From Cohnella panacarvi Gsoil 349 (GTDB taxonomy: Bacteria; Bacillota; Bacilli; Paenibacillales; Paenibacillaceae), in contig NZ_KI911563.1 of NCBI RefSeq assembly GCF_000515335.1, forward strand, positions 711,576 through 775,575: 64,000 nucleotides of DNA, in the 5' to 3' direction. The translations under genes and the position numbers were made by a program. Position 1 is the first letter of the stretch. Every line of letters begins with the position of its first letter. Shown piece by piece: positions 8,164-16,957 of the stretch. A model generated the notes under the pieces. The model had not been told where the DNA came from. It searched no databases and saw nothing but the letters and a program-made list of their open reading frames with translations.

Positions 8164-9189
8164 TTACGGCTTCCGCCTTACCCACATTGTAACCTCTTCG
8201 CGGTTGTGGAACAACTGCTTGACCTTGCGAATTTCGAAATGCTCCGAATACGCCTCGGTCAAGTCCTGGATGCTTTGGAACGGCTTGCGGTACATGAGCT
8301 TCAGCGTGATAATGCCCGAGCCGCCGGCGGAGAGCGCGGACGATAAGCCCGACACGATCCGGCACGTATGATACGGATCCCAGCTCATGTCGCAGACGAG
8401 CAAATCGAACGTTCCCGGCGCGAAATTCAGCTCTGCGGCATTCTTCCGAATATGTCTCAGTCTCGGATGGAGCGCGAGCGACTCGTCCATCTCGGCCGGG
8501 TCGACCGCCGTCACCTTCATGCCCCGCTCGAGCAGCACAGACGTCCAACCTCCGGGCGCCGCTCCGAGATCCAGCGCATTCGTGAACCGGGCAAGCGGCA
8601 ACCCGAATGCCTTCTCCGCCTCCAGCAGCTTAAACGCCGCGCGAGAGATCAGCGCTTCGTCCCGGCGGAAACGCACCGCTCCCCCCGGCCAATCCGACAA
8701 ATTGTCTTTTGGCGTCGAGCAGCCCGCATACAGCCTCTTGCGCGAAGAATAGACGGAGACGATCCAATCCGATTCCCGAGCGACGACTTCGCCCCCTAGC
8801 TCGCGAACGACTTCCGCCATGACGTCCCTAGCTTCCGCGGAGCCGAAAGGAAACGGGCTGTCTTGCGCCTTCCTGACTTGTATGGCGACCTTCTTGCCGC
8901 GTACTCGCTCAGCTAGCTGCGCCGCATAATCCCGCAGTACGGCAGCCGTCAACTCCTCGTCGCCGCTGACATCCGTCTCGGCTTCGACGGGGAACAGATG
9001 CCGCAGGAACACCGGCTCGTCTCTGCGAAACTCTTTCAATAATTGCTCCGGCTCATAATCTCCGGACGTGAAGCTGAACGTCTCTCCCGCCGCGATGCCC
9101 GACACTTTCGTCCCGCGCACCCGGCGGCGAAGCTCTTCCATCGCATAGGGAGCAAACCCCGGATTCGCCGTTCCGATATACGTATTCAA
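8164..9189 (-). CDS. SAM-dependent RNA methyltransferase (RlmM/FtsJ-like)
   Basis: A 341-residue protein. The C-terminal half has the SAM motif LDLGAAPGGWTSVLL and a K-D-K-E pattern like RrmJ: SRAAFKL, VCDMSWDP, ITLKLM and EVTMWV. The N-terminal part (1-150) resembles the THUMP-like region of RlmM. A 2'-O-methyltransferase acting on 23S rRNA or another RNA is likely; the site is unknown. The start is TTG at 9189 behind AGAGGA, because the first ATG would remove 16 conserved residues and the longer frame upstream lies inside the ABC gene. It begins 2 bp after the ABC stop. Confidence 0.75.
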   Translation of the reverse strand: MNTYIGTANPGFAPYAMEELRRRVRGTKVSGIAAGETFSFTSGDYEPEQLLKEFRRDEPVFLRHLFPVEAETDVSGDEELTAAVLRDYAAQLAERVRGKKVAIQVRKAQDSPFPFGSAEARDVMAEVVRELGGEVVARESDWIVSVYSSRKRLYAGCSTPKDNLSDWPGGAVRFRRDEALISRAAFKLLEAEKAFGLPLARFTNALDLGAAPGGWTSVLLERGMKVTAVDPAEMDESLALHPRLRHIRKNAAELNFAPGTFDLLVCDMSWDPYHTCRIVSGLSSALSAGGSGIITLKLMYRKPFQSIQDLTEAYSEHFEIRKVKQLFHNREEVTMWVRRKP

Positions 9190-9191
9190 TG

Positions 9192-9968
9192 TTATTCCTC
9201 TTCCTTCCCGACTTGAATCCAAGGCCGCTCGCGGCGCCACGTCACGGTTAACGGAACGTCGTAGGCAGCTTCCAGCCATTCTGCCGTCAGCACATCCCGC
9301 TTCGGTCCCGATGCGATGATCTTTCCTTCCGCCATCAGCGCCACGTGCGTAAATACGGGTATAATTTCCTCGATATGATGGGTCACGTATAGCATCGACA
9401 TTCGGCTCGTCGTCAACCTCGTCAGCGCGTCCAGAAACTTTTCCCGCTCGAACAGGTCCAGTCCCGCGCAAGGCTCGTCCAAGATCAGAAGCTCCGGATT
9501 CGCCATCATCGTGCGAGCGAGCAACACCTTCTTGCGTTCGCCTTGGGACAGCGTGCCGAAAGATTGCTCCGCCATGTGCCTTAGCCCGACTTTACCGAGC
9601 TCGCCCATGGCGCGTTCGCGAACTTCGTCCGGTACGTCCACGTAAATCCGCAGAAAAGCATAAGCGCCGCCCGCGACGATCTCCCATACGGGATCCCGAA
9701 GCGTGAACTTCTCCATGAGCGAAGGACCGATATAGCCGATTTGCTTGCGGATTTCGCGGACATCGACCGTTCCGTAACGATGCCCGAGCACGTCTACCGT
9801 TCCCGATGTCGGAAAAAGGTAGGCGTTGATCATTTCGAGCACGGTCGTTTTCCCGCAACCGTTACGTCCGAGCAACGTCCAATGCTCGCCGGGCTTCACG
9901 CTCAAATCCACGCCCCTCAATATTTCCCGGTCGCCCCTCCGCAACGTAAGATTTCGTAATTCTATCAT
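9192..9968 (-). CDS. ABC transporter ATP-binding protein (YlmA-like)
   Basis: A 258-residue stand-alone ATPase. Walker A is GRNGCGKTT, the signature is LSQGERKK, Walker B is LLILDEPCAGLD, and the switch His is in VTHHIEEI. The VTHHIEEI/FTHVALM pattern resembles Bacillus YlmA and the ModF group. No permease is encoded nearby, so it may work with distant partners or have a non-transport role. It overlaps the upstream thioredoxin-like gene by 4 bp. Confidence 0.85.
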   Translation of the reverse strand: MIELRNLTLRRGDREILRGVDLSVKPGEHWTLLGRNGCGKTTVLEMINAYLFPTSGTVDVLGHRYGTVDVREIRKQIGYIGPSLMEKFTLRDPVWEIVAGGAYAFLRIYVDVPDEVRERAMGELGKVGLRHMAEQSFGTLSQGERKKVLLARTMMANPELLILDEPCAGLDLFEREKFLDALTRLTTSRMSMLYVTHHIEEIIPVFTHVALMAEGKIIASGPKRDVLTAEWLEAAYDVPLTVTWRRERPWIQVGKEEE

Positions 9969-10294
9969 AACAACGTTTCCCCTCTATACGCTTGATCCAG
10001 ACTGTCCACGATGTCCGTAACGGATGGAAAGCGGTACTGCTTCGCCCATCCGCCGTCTTTGCCCTTCACGAGCAGACAGGGCACGCTTTCGATGCGGAAG
10101 GTTTGGGCGATGCCCGGCATCGCGTTCAAATTCGCCGCATACAGCCGAAAATCCGGTCTAATCTGCTCTACGACCGCAAGCATCCGCTTCGCAAGGGCGC
10201 ACGTTCCGCAAAGCGGCGTATGCACGAAAACCGCAAGCGGGCCCGGCTCGTCCGTCCAAGCCCGCTCCCAATCGCCGTTCTCCCATTCAAGCAT
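9965..10294 (-). CDS. Thioredoxin-like protein with CGTC motif
   Basis: A 109-residue cytoplasmic thioredoxin-fold protein. The redox motif is TPLCGTCALAKRM, and the cis-proline region is IESVPCLLV. The CGTC pair differs from the CGPC of classical thioredoxin and resembles Bacillus YtpP/YusE-type proteins. ATG at 10294 (after GGGAG) is preferred over a TTG at 10327. It overlaps both neighbours by a few bases, which shows tight coupling in the operon. Confidence 0.8.
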   Translation of the reverse strand: MLEWENGDWERAWTDEPGPLAVFVHTPLCGTCALAKRMLAVVEQIRPDFRLYAANLNAMPGIAQTFRIESVPCLLVKGKDGGWAKQYRFPSVTDIVDSLDQAYRGETLL

Positions 10295-10637
10295 CCCGCT
10301 TCGCTCCCGATAAAGCCGCTCGTTCAAGCACGGCTTGCGGCATCGGACCGTCGTGAATGACGACGCCGGGCGGATTCGCGTCTCGCAGCGCGCAAACCAT
10401 CTGCGCTCTTCCCATTAAGCTGGAGGAATGCACGTATACCTCGCGCGGGTAGAAGCCGCCCGCGATCATGCCTTGCACGACGGATAAGCCGTTAGGCTGA
10501 TTGTACCCAAGTTCGAAATCGAGCGAAAGAACGTCGACTTCGCAATCCGACAGGAGCAACAAGCATTCTTCGGCCGATCTGGCAGCGACGAATCCGCGCG
10601 GACAAGGTCTTACGTCGTCCAAATACACGTTAATCAT
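10287..10637 (-). CDS. cREC-like (cyclic-phosphate processing receiver) protein
   Basis: A 116-residue single-domain protein. It has the receiver-like core INVYLDDVRPCP, VDVLSLDFELGYN and VYVHSSSLMGR. This matches the degenerate CheY-like cREC family, which is predicted, not proven, to process cyclic-phosphate compounds. There is no output domain. The ATG at 10637 follows AGGAGGA. It overlaps endonuclease IV by 8 bp and the thioredoxin-like gene by 8 bp, so it belongs to the repair operon. The family call is from memory of motifs. Confidence 0.65.
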   Translation of the reverse strand: MINVYLDDVRPCPRGFVAARSAEECLLLLSDCEVDVLSLDFELGYNQPNGLSVVQGMIAGGFYPREVYVHSSSLMGRAQMVCALRDANPPGVVIHDGPMPQAVLERAALSGAKRDA

Positions 10638-11475
10638 CCGTCTCTTCCTCCTTCGACAGACGCCGTACAAGCCCGATTTGCTCCCGGTGAGTTCTCCCTT
10701 CGCTTGTAGGCGTTTCCATAAATAACGGCACTTTCCTGATTTCGGGCGTGGCTAGCAGTTCCTTAAACCCGGTCTCGCCAATGTATCCGGCTCCGATCGG
10801 AGCATGGCGGTCTTTGCGCGAGCCCTGCGGATAGAGCGAATCGTTCAAATGAACGGCGCGCAAACTATCCCACATGCGCAGCTCCCTAGCGCGTTCGACG
10901 AACGCTTGCCAGCCGTCCGCTTTCCATACGCCGCTGGCGAACAGGTGACAAGTATCGAGGCAGAATCCGACTTTCTCCGGTTCCATGCATAACGAGCGAA
11001 TTTGCACCCATTCTTCGGGCGTAGTTCCCATCGGACCGTGATCGCCGGCTTGGTTTTCCAATAAAATCAGCGCCTTCCCTTGCCAGGCGGACGCGACTTT
11101 ATCGATCCACTCTATTATATTTCGGTACCCCTCAAGCGGCTCCTTCCCTTTGTGAACGCCGAAATGAACGACGACGCCAATCGAACCGCAAGCTTCCGCG
11201 ATGGCCAGATCGTTCAGCGTGCACGCGACCATGCGCTCGCTTGCTTCGCCGGTTGCCGCCGGATTTACGGGATAAGGGCCATGGGCGATCGAGACGATTC
11301 CGCGCTCCCGGCAGTAACGTCTGCAACGTTCCGCGTCCTGCGCGGAGTAAGCTTTCGGCGCAAGCATGCGGGGATTTTTGGGAAAATACTGAAACGCGTC
11401 CGCGCCTAGCGCCGCTGCGCTTTCCGCCGCCTGAGCGTAACTGCCGCGCGTGCTCACATGGCTCCCGATGCGCAT
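10630..11475 (-). CDS. nfo: Deoxyribonuclease IV (AP endonuclease, Nfo family)
   Basis: A 281-residue TIM-barrel AP endonuclease. It nicks DNA 5' of abasic sites during base-excision repair using three metal ions. Family motifs are visible: VVHFGVHKGKE, GFCLDTCHLFASG and VHLNDSLYPQGSRKDRH followed by IGAGYIG. The start at 11475 (MRIGSHVS) matches the usual family N-terminus; a longer start at 11499 would overlap the upstream glycosylase stop. It follows the Fpg/Nei glycosylase by 5 bp, so glycosylase and AP endonuclease are made together. Confidence 0.93.
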   Translation of the reverse strand: MRIGSHVSTRGSYAQAAESAAALGADAFQYFPKNPRMLAPKAYSAQDAERCRRYCRERGIVSIAHGPYPVNPAATGEASERMVACTLNDLAIAEACGSIGVVVHFGVHKGKEPLEGYRNIIEWIDKVASAWQGKALILLENQAGDHGPMGTTPEEWVQIRSLCMEPEKVGFCLDTCHLFASGVWKADGWQAFVERARELRMWDSLRAVHLNDSLYPQGSRKDRHAPIGAGYIGETGFKELLATPEIRKVPLFMETPTSEGRTHREQIGLVRRLSKEEETDD

Positions 11476-11480
11476 AGCGT

Positions 11481-12299
11481 CTAAGCCGTTCCTTGGCATT
11501 GCGGGCAGTAGAACATTTTACGGCTTGACAACGTTTCATGCTGAATCTCATGTCCGCATACGATGCATGGTTCTCCTCCCCGATCGTAGACGAGGCAGCG
11601 CGAGTTATACCCGCCCGTGACGTTGTCGTTCTCGGTCAGAGGATGTTCCATGTATCCGCCCGCTTCCTTCGCTTCGATCAGCACCTTACGCATGGCGGCA
11701 TACAGCCTTTCGATTGCGGCGGCATCAAGATCCGGCACCGATCTAGCCGGGTGCAGCTTGGCTTCGAAGCAAATTTCGTCGCTGTAGCAGTTGCCGATGC
11801 CGGCAATGAACTTCTGGTCGGTCAAGGCCGTCTTCAGTCGGCCCCGCTTGCCCGAGAACAGCTTGCGGAACGCTTCAAGCGTCAATCGCTGATCGAACGG
11901 CTCGGGTCCGAGCTGCTTCATCTGTTCGAGTGCCGACTTGGCCGATACAAGGTGCAAATAGCCCAGACGCAATCCTCCGAAATACAAGCTGTTGCCGTCG
12001 AATAGCCGAATGATGACTTGAAAGCGGCTGTCTTCTTTCTTCGCTTCCGTTCCGTAGTACAACCAACCGCCAAGCATCAGATGAAGCAATAGCCGGTTGC
12101 CGTCGTCGAGGTGGAATAGCAGGTGCTTGCCTCTTCGTTCCACGAATAGGATCGTTCGGTTCGCGAGCGCGTTCGCGAAAGCTTCCGGCGGCTCGTTAAT
12201 CGATCCTTCGCGATTGACGACGACACCCGTAATTCTTTTCCCGCCGAGAAGCGATGATAGCTGCGTGCGATAATGCTCCATTTCCGGCCATTCCGGCAT
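11481..12299 (-). CDS. Fpg/Nei-family DNA glycosylase
   Basis: A 272-residue formamidopyrimidine-DNA-glycosylase homologue. The N-terminal MPEWPEME keeps the catalytic Pro2 and Glu3. A lysine is present in RRGKHLLFHL, the H2TH region reads KFIAGIGNCYSDEICFEA, and a C-terminal zinc finger CIVCG...CPQC is intact. The N-terminus differs from the canonical MutM MPELPEVE, so this is probably a paralogue of mutM rather than the one next to polA. It removes oxidised bases. The ribosome site GGAGGAAG is strong, and 88 bp separate it from the HAD gene. Confidence 0.85.
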   Translation of the reverse strand: MPEWPEMEHYRTQLSSLLGGKRITGVVVNREGSINEPPEAFANALANRTILFVERRGKHLLFHLDDGNRLLLHLMLGGWLYYGTEAKKEDSRFQVIIRLFDGNSLYFGGLRLGYLHLVSAKSALEQMKQLGPEPFDQRLTLEAFRKLFSGKRGRLKTALTDQKFIAGIGNCYSDEICFEAKLHPARSVPDLDAAAIERLYAAMRKVLIEAKEAGGYMEHPLTENDNVTGGYNSRCLVYDRGGEPCIVCGHEIQHETLSSRKMFYCPQCQGTA

Positions 12300-12387
12300 A
12301 GTTGCTTCTTCCTCCTCGATACAATCGAATCTTCGTCGGGCTCGAACGATCTCACCCTGTGTAAGGCTGCCGGGCGTTCATGCCCTG

Positions 12388-13233
12388 CTAGCTTGCGCTG
12401 ATCCCGTCGATCAGCTGTTCCAAATCGTCTAGATTGCCGCATACGGCATGCGGACTAGCGCCCGCCGATTCGCATTCCCGTTGCCAGCTGTCCGCGCTGC
12501 AATACCCCGTCAGCACGAGTATTGACGGGCATCCCGCGTTGTTGCCCGCAGCGATGTCCGTGTGCGGATTATCGCCGATCACCCAAGTGCGCTCGGACGA
12601 CGTGCCGGCGAGCTCTAGCGCGTAATCCATTAAGATGGAAGAAGGCTTCCCGATCACGACCGGCTTTATGCCTGTCGCCGCCTCGAGAGCGGCCCCGATC
12701 GTACCCGCACCGGGGAGGAAGCTTCCTTCCATCGGCAGCAGCCGATCCGGATTCGTCTGCACGAACGACGCCCCGGCGAGCAGATGGTTAATGCCTAGGC
12801 GCAATCGTTCGTACGTCAGATTCCGATCCAGTCCTTGAACGACGATCTCCGCGTTCGCCTTGTCGTCTCGATCCTGTAAGATGCGCATGCCGGCTTCCCG
12901 AAGCGCTTCATGCAGTCCGCGCTCCCCGATGACGAATGTATCGGCATTCGGATAACGATTCTTTACATAATAGGCTGCAGCCATGGCGGACGTGACGACG
13001 CGGCCCTTGTCCGCGTCGATGCCGAGATGCCTTAGATGTTCCGCGACCTCCTCCGGCGTGCGCGTCGAATTGTTCGTAACGAACCAGCATGGCAATCGCA
13101 AGCGAGCCAGCTTCTCGATCAGCCTGTCGGCGCCCTCGATTCGTTCGCTGCCGCGGTACAGCGTACCGTCTAAATCGAATAAGAAGGCATCCGGCTTCAA
13201 TAGCTGCCTCGCAGCTTCAATAGTAGGTTTCAA
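12388..13233 (-). CDS. HAD-IIA family sugar phosphatase (NagD/YutF-like)
   Basis: A 281-residue HAD phosphatase. Motif I is FLFDLDGTLYRG, motif II is VTNNSTRT, and motifs III and IV are GKPSSILM and VIGDNPHTDIAAG. The order with a cap between motifs II and III marks subfamily IIA (NagD, AraL, YutF), which acts on sugar or nucleotide phosphates. The start is TTG at 13233 behind GGGAGGAG, 28 bp after the mrfB stop. Its place among repair genes could mean house-cleaning of damaged metabolites; that is inference. Confidence 0.85.
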   Translation of the reverse strand: MKPTIEAARQLLKPDAFLFDLDGTLYRGSERIEGADRLIEKLARLRLPCWFVTNNSTRTPEEVAEHLRHLGIDADKGRVVTSAMAAAYYVKNRYPNADTFVIGERGLHEALREAGMRILQDRDDKANAEIVVQGLDRNLTYERLRLGINHLLAGASFVQTNPDRLLPMEGSFLPGAGTIGAALEAATGIKPVVIGKPSSILMDYALELAGTSSERTWVIGDNPHTDIAAGNNAGCPSILVLTGYCSADSWQRECESAGASPHAVCGNLDDLEQLIDGISAS

Positions 13234-13261
13234 TCTTGTTGATTCTCCTCCCGATCCGCCG

Positions 13262-14617
13262 TTATCCGCGTTCCGCAGCTCGGCCGATTCTCGCTTCCAA
13301 TCGCTCGATTCGGCGTTGCAGCTTCTCTCTGTCGTCGCTTAGCGAGGCGTTCGCGCGATTCATGCGGGCGCGGCGACCGAGCATCGCCAGCGCGCGCTTG
13401 GCGTAATCCAATGCCAGGCCTAAATCCTTCGTCCGATGCTCGTGGTGCATCGCCAGCTCGACGAAAGCGTCCGTCTTCGGCAACAGGCCGTACTCCGTGC
13501 ATGCGACGGCAGCTTCCCACAGGGGCACCGCACGATCCATTCGTCCCAGCTTTTTGTATCTGGTCGCCAGCGCCAGACACCAGGCTCGCTCGCCCGCATC
13601 CGGCCGATCGGCCAGACGGGCGAAGAGCCGCTCCGCGTGCTCCTCCTGCCCGTGCTTCTCCAGCCAGCTCGCCGTGCAGTATAGCTCTTCGCCGTCCTCG
13701 TCGTCAAGCGGCTCCGTGCCCGGTCGATCCTCAAGCAGTTGCGCGAAGTGCACCGCCAGGGCGGCGAGCGTCAGCACGTCCTTCTCGTTATGCGTATAAA
13801 CCCCGTGAAGATGCTCGGGATTCCCGTCATTCAGAAATTGAACGTACAGGGCCGGAGCCAACGATCCGGGCACGTCCTCGCCCCTGACGAATCCAAGCCT
13901 GGCCTCCTCGACCGTCGCCAGCCTGCAGGAGGCTAACGTCTTGCGCCACAGCGCTCGGGAAGGATGCAGAAAATCGAGATGCCCCGGCTCCGCCCCGCTC
14001 GTGCGCCAGCCGTTCATAATATACCGGCTCACGATCACGGGCCAGTCGAACGTCCTGCCGTTATAAGTAACGAGATGCTCTTTGTCCTTCAAGTGCGTCA
14101 GCAAATATTCCAGCATGGCACGCTCTTCGCCGGGATGCCGGATCAGCGTCTGTTCGACGATGAAAGCTTGGTCCGCATAATAACCGAAACCGATCATGAA
14201 CGGTACGTTGCCTGCCCCGACGCCGAGCCCGGTCGTTTCCGTATCCAAGAAGAGCAGCCTGCTTACGTCTACCGGCGCCGTCGCCCTCGTCTGGTTCTGC
14301 CTAGCGGCGACCGGTGCCAACCAGCCCGCGCTGCGCTGCAGTTCCTCGAGTCCATACCGGCCATGGCTATAAGGCAAAGGATAAGCAAGCCTGCGCAGCA
14401 GGAAGCTCCCGCCGTCGTTCTCGATTTCCTCGACTCCGATCGCTCGAAAAGCCGGATGCAGCTTGCTAGCGGTTCTCCCGGCCTGTTCCGCGCAACTCGG
14501 CGACGCGGCTTCCGTCTCAGCCTTAACCTCGGCATCCGCCGTCTGGGCGGCTTCAGCCGCCTCCGAAGCCTGAGCCGCCGCGCGAAGGCGCTCCAGCCGC
14601 TCCCTCAGCCCGCTCAT
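13262..14617 (-). CDS. mrfB: RNase H-like exonuclease MrfB (YprB)
   Basis: A 451-residue protein. The N-terminal part is Ala/Glu-rich and probably disordered. A DEDD-type exonuclease domain (about 120-310) shows LFLDTETTG, LVTYNGRTFDWPV and HNEKDVLTL. TPR-like helices follow (about 325-425). In Bacillus subtilis YprB works with the helicase YprA in repair of mitomycin C damage. The ATG at 14617 overlaps the mrfA stop by 4 bp; a longer frame from 14698 lies inside mrfA and is rejected. Confidence 0.88.
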   Translation of the reverse strand: MSGLRERLERLRAAAQASEAAEAAQTADAEVKAETEAASPSCAEQAGRTASKLHPAFRAIGVEEIENDGGSFLLRRLAYPLPYSHGRYGLEELQRSAGWLAPVAARQNQTRATAPVDVSRLLFLDTETTGLGVGAGNVPFMIGFGYYADQAFIVEQTLIRHPGEERAMLEYLLTHLKDKEHLVTYNGRTFDWPVIVSRYIMNGWRTSGAEPGHLDFLHPSRALWRKTLASCRLATVEEARLGFVRGEDVPGSLAPALYVQFLNDGNPEHLHGVYTHNEKDVLTLAALAVHFAQLLEDRPGTEPLDDEDGEELYCTASWLEKHGQEEHAERLFARLADRPDAGERAWCLALATRYKKLGRMDRAVPLWEAAVACTEYGLLPKTDAFVELAMHHEHRTKDLGLALDYAKRALAMLGRRARMNRANASLSDDREKLQRRIERLEARIGRAAERG

Positions 14618-16899
14618 GCTTCCGCCCTCGCGCCTCGCAATAACGACAGCGCTTGCGTTTTGCCGAGCAACCCGACTTCTTCGATCGGTCCGACGCACGC
14701 CGGACAGCCGCTCAAACAGCCGCAGCCGACGATGAGCCGCTCCGCTTCCTCCAGCAATTCGTCGTGCATCTCGTACAGTCTTTGACTAAGCCCGATCCCG
14801 CCCGGATAACGGTCGTAGAAGTAGATCGTCGGCCGCTTCGTATGCGTCGCCTTGACCTGCGGCACGACGCGAATATCGAACGGGTCGCACATCAGATGCA
14901 ACGGCGCGAGGTGAATTAGCACGTTCGCGAGACCGAGCAGCGCCATCTGCATGTCGTTCGCGCTGCGTTTCGCCGACTCCTCCTCGGAGAACGAGAACCA
15001 ATAACCGCTCGTATGCAGAATCTCCTCCGGAAGATGAATCGGTCCCGAGCCGATGTTCTCGTGGGTGCGCAGCCGGATTTTCTTGAAAATCGTCGGCTTC
15101 GCCATCACCGTAACTTCCCCGAAATGCCGTTCCAACGGTCCCGACTTCGTCTCGAGATCGACGTGCAGCACTTTCAGCTCGACCGCGAGGCTTGCGTCCG
15201 TGAAATAATCGACGTTTACTTGGCGAACATAAGCCTTCTTCTCGGGATAGTCCAGCTTTTCGACTTGGTATTGCACGCCCTCATGCAAGTAGATCGCTTC
15301 TTCGTGCACGAGCGTCGGCGCGCTGAACCGATCGACTTCGCCGATGACTTTATGCCCCTCGGTCATATCGATAATGACGATGTTCTCCTGCGCCGCCGTC
15401 CGAAGCGAGATGTTGTGCGCGGGGAAAGCCTGTTCCATCCAATACCAGCGATTGCCGACATGGTGAAGCACCTTCTCTTCGACGAGAAATTCGAGCAGAT
15501 CGGTCAGCTTCTCGCCCCCGAACGAATCGCCTTCTTCAAAAGGAAGCTCGTATGCCGCGCACTTGATATGATCGAGCAGAATGAGCAGATTATCGGGATG
15601 AATGCGCGCTTCCTCCGGCGGACGGCCGAGGAAATAATCGGGATTCTGGATTAAATATTGATCGAGCGGATTGCTGCTCGCCACCAGGAACGTGACCGAG
15701 CTGCCTTGACGGCGCCCGGCGCGGCCCGACTGCTGCCACGTGCTCGCGATCGAACCTGGGTAGCCGTTCAGCACGCAAGCCTGCAACTGACCGATGTCGA
15801 TGCCGAGCTCTAACGCGTTCGTGCTGACGACGCCGCGGATTTCCCCGCTTCGCAGCCCTTTCTCGATCTCTCTTCGCAGCTTGGGCAAATATCCGCCGCG
15901 ATATCCGCGGATCGATTTCTTGCCGAGCTCGCCTTTAATCAGTTCCTGCAAATACGTCAGCAGAATTTCGACCCGCACGCGGCTTCGCGCGAATACGATC
16001 GTCTGGATGCCGCTCTTGAGCAAGAGCGCGGCCAGCTTCTGCGATTCGAGCACGCTGCTGCGGCGGATGCCGAGCTGCTGATTGACGACGGGAGGGTTGT
16101 AGAACACCATGTGCTTCTCCCCCGTCGGGGCGCCGTTGTCGTCGATAAGCGCGACCGAAGCGCCAAGCAAACGCTCCGCATGCTCGCGAGGATTGCGGAT
16201 GGTGGCCGAGGCGCATAGAAACTGCGGATTGCTGCCGTAGAACTTGCAAATCCGTTGCAGACGGCGAATGACGTTGGCGACATGGCTGCCGAACACGCCG
16301 CGATAAGCATGCAGCTCGTCTATAATAATGTACCTAATATTCTCGAACAGCTTAACCCACTTCGTATGGTGAGGCAGGATCGCCGAATGCAGCATATCGG
16401 GGTTCGTCACGACGATGTGGCCGGCGTTGCGAATCGCCGTCCGCACGGTCGGCGGCGTATCCCCGTCATAGGTGTGCGTCTTGATGTCGACCTCCATCAG
16501 ATCGGCGAGCTGCTGAAGCTCGGCTACCTGATCCTGCGCCAGCGCCTTCGTCGGAAATAGATATAGCGCCCGCGCGCTGTCGTCGTGAAGCAGCGTCTGC
16601 AGCACGGGCAAATTGTAGCAGAGCGTCTTGCCCGATGCCGTCGGCGTAACGGCGACGACGTGGCGGCCTTCCGCGACCGCTTGATAGGACGCGGCTTGAT
16701 GGGTGTACAGCTCGGATATGCCTTTGCTCCGCAGCGCTTCGGCCAGCTTAGGATGTATATTAGGCGGCAACGGCACCGTTCGCGCAGGGCGCGCCGGCTG
16801 CGTATGCCAATACGTGACGTTCTCCATCAGCTCGGGCTTGCTTCGCAGCAGGCCGAGCCATTCTTCCACCGACTCCGCTCGTTCCGTCAACGGATTCAT
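14614..16899 (-). CDS. mrfA: DEAD/DEAH-box DNA helicase MrfA (YprA)
   Basis: A 761-residue superfamily 2 helicase. Motif I is TPTASGKTLCY, motif II is IIIDELHAYRG, motif VI is QQSGRAGRRQG. A C-terminal domain carries the four-cysteine cluster CGCLSGCPAC (near 735) typical of the YprA/Hrq1 group. The Bacillus homologue, with YprB, acts in an excision pathway for mitomycin C adducts. The ATG at 16899 follows AAGGAG. It heads a run of nine same-strand genes. The promoter at 16929-16957 carries a LexA-like site. Confidence 0.93.
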   Translation of the reverse strand: MNPLTERAESVEEWLGLLRSKPELMENVTYWHTQPARPARTVPLPPNIHPKLAEALRSKGISELYTHQAASYQAVAEGRHVVAVTPTASGKTLCYNLPVLQTLLHDDSARALYLFPTKALAQDQVAELQQLADLMEVDIKTHTYDGDTPPTVRTAIRNAGHIVVTNPDMLHSAILPHHTKWVKLFENIRYIIIDELHAYRGVFGSHVANVIRRLQRICKFYGSNPQFLCASATIRNPREHAERLLGASVALIDDNGAPTGEKHMVFYNPPVVNQQLGIRRSSVLESQKLAALLLKSGIQTIVFARSRVRVEILLTYLQELIKGELGKKSIRGYRGGYLPKLRREIEKGLRSGEIRGVVSTNALELGIDIGQLQACVLNGYPGSIASTWQQSGRAGRRQGSSVTFLVASSNPLDQYLIQNPDYFLGRPPEEARIHPDNLLILLDHIKCAAYELPFEEGDSFGGEKLTDLLEFLVEEKVLHHVGNRWYWMEQAFPAHNISLRTAAQENIVIIDMTEGHKVIGEVDRFSAPTLVHEEAIYLHEGVQYQVEKLDYPEKKAYVRQVNVDYFTDASLAVELKVLHVDLETKSGPLERHFGEVTVMAKPTIFKKIRLRTHENIGSGPIHLPEEILHTSGYWFSFSEEESAKRSANDMQMALLGLANVLIHLAPLHLMCDPFDIRVVPQVKATHTKRPTIYFYDRYPGGIGLSQRLYEMHDELLEEAERLIVGCGCLSGCPACVGPIEEVGLLGKTQALSLLRGARAEA

Positions 16900-16928
16900 G
16901 GCATTGCTCCTTGCGATCGTTTCCTTCT

Positions 16929-16957
16929 ATTGTACAGAATATATGTTCGCCCAGCAA
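16929..16957 (-). promoter_or_regulatory. mrfA promoter with LexA-like box in the spacer
   Basis: On the minus strand TTGCTG (16957-16952), a 17-bp spacer and TACAAT (16934-16929) form a SigA-type promoter. The spacer holds CGAACATATATTCTG (16949-16935), which differs from the Firmicute LexA core GAAC-N4-GTTC by one base. In lexA the site CGAACTCGAGTTCTG holds the same position relative to its promoter. Confidence 0.6.

Noticed and set aside
9190-9471. N-terminal extension of the RlmM-like methyltransferase
   Set aside because: It is the wrong-frame reading of the end of the ABC ATPase gene; TTG at 9189 has a proper ribosome site.
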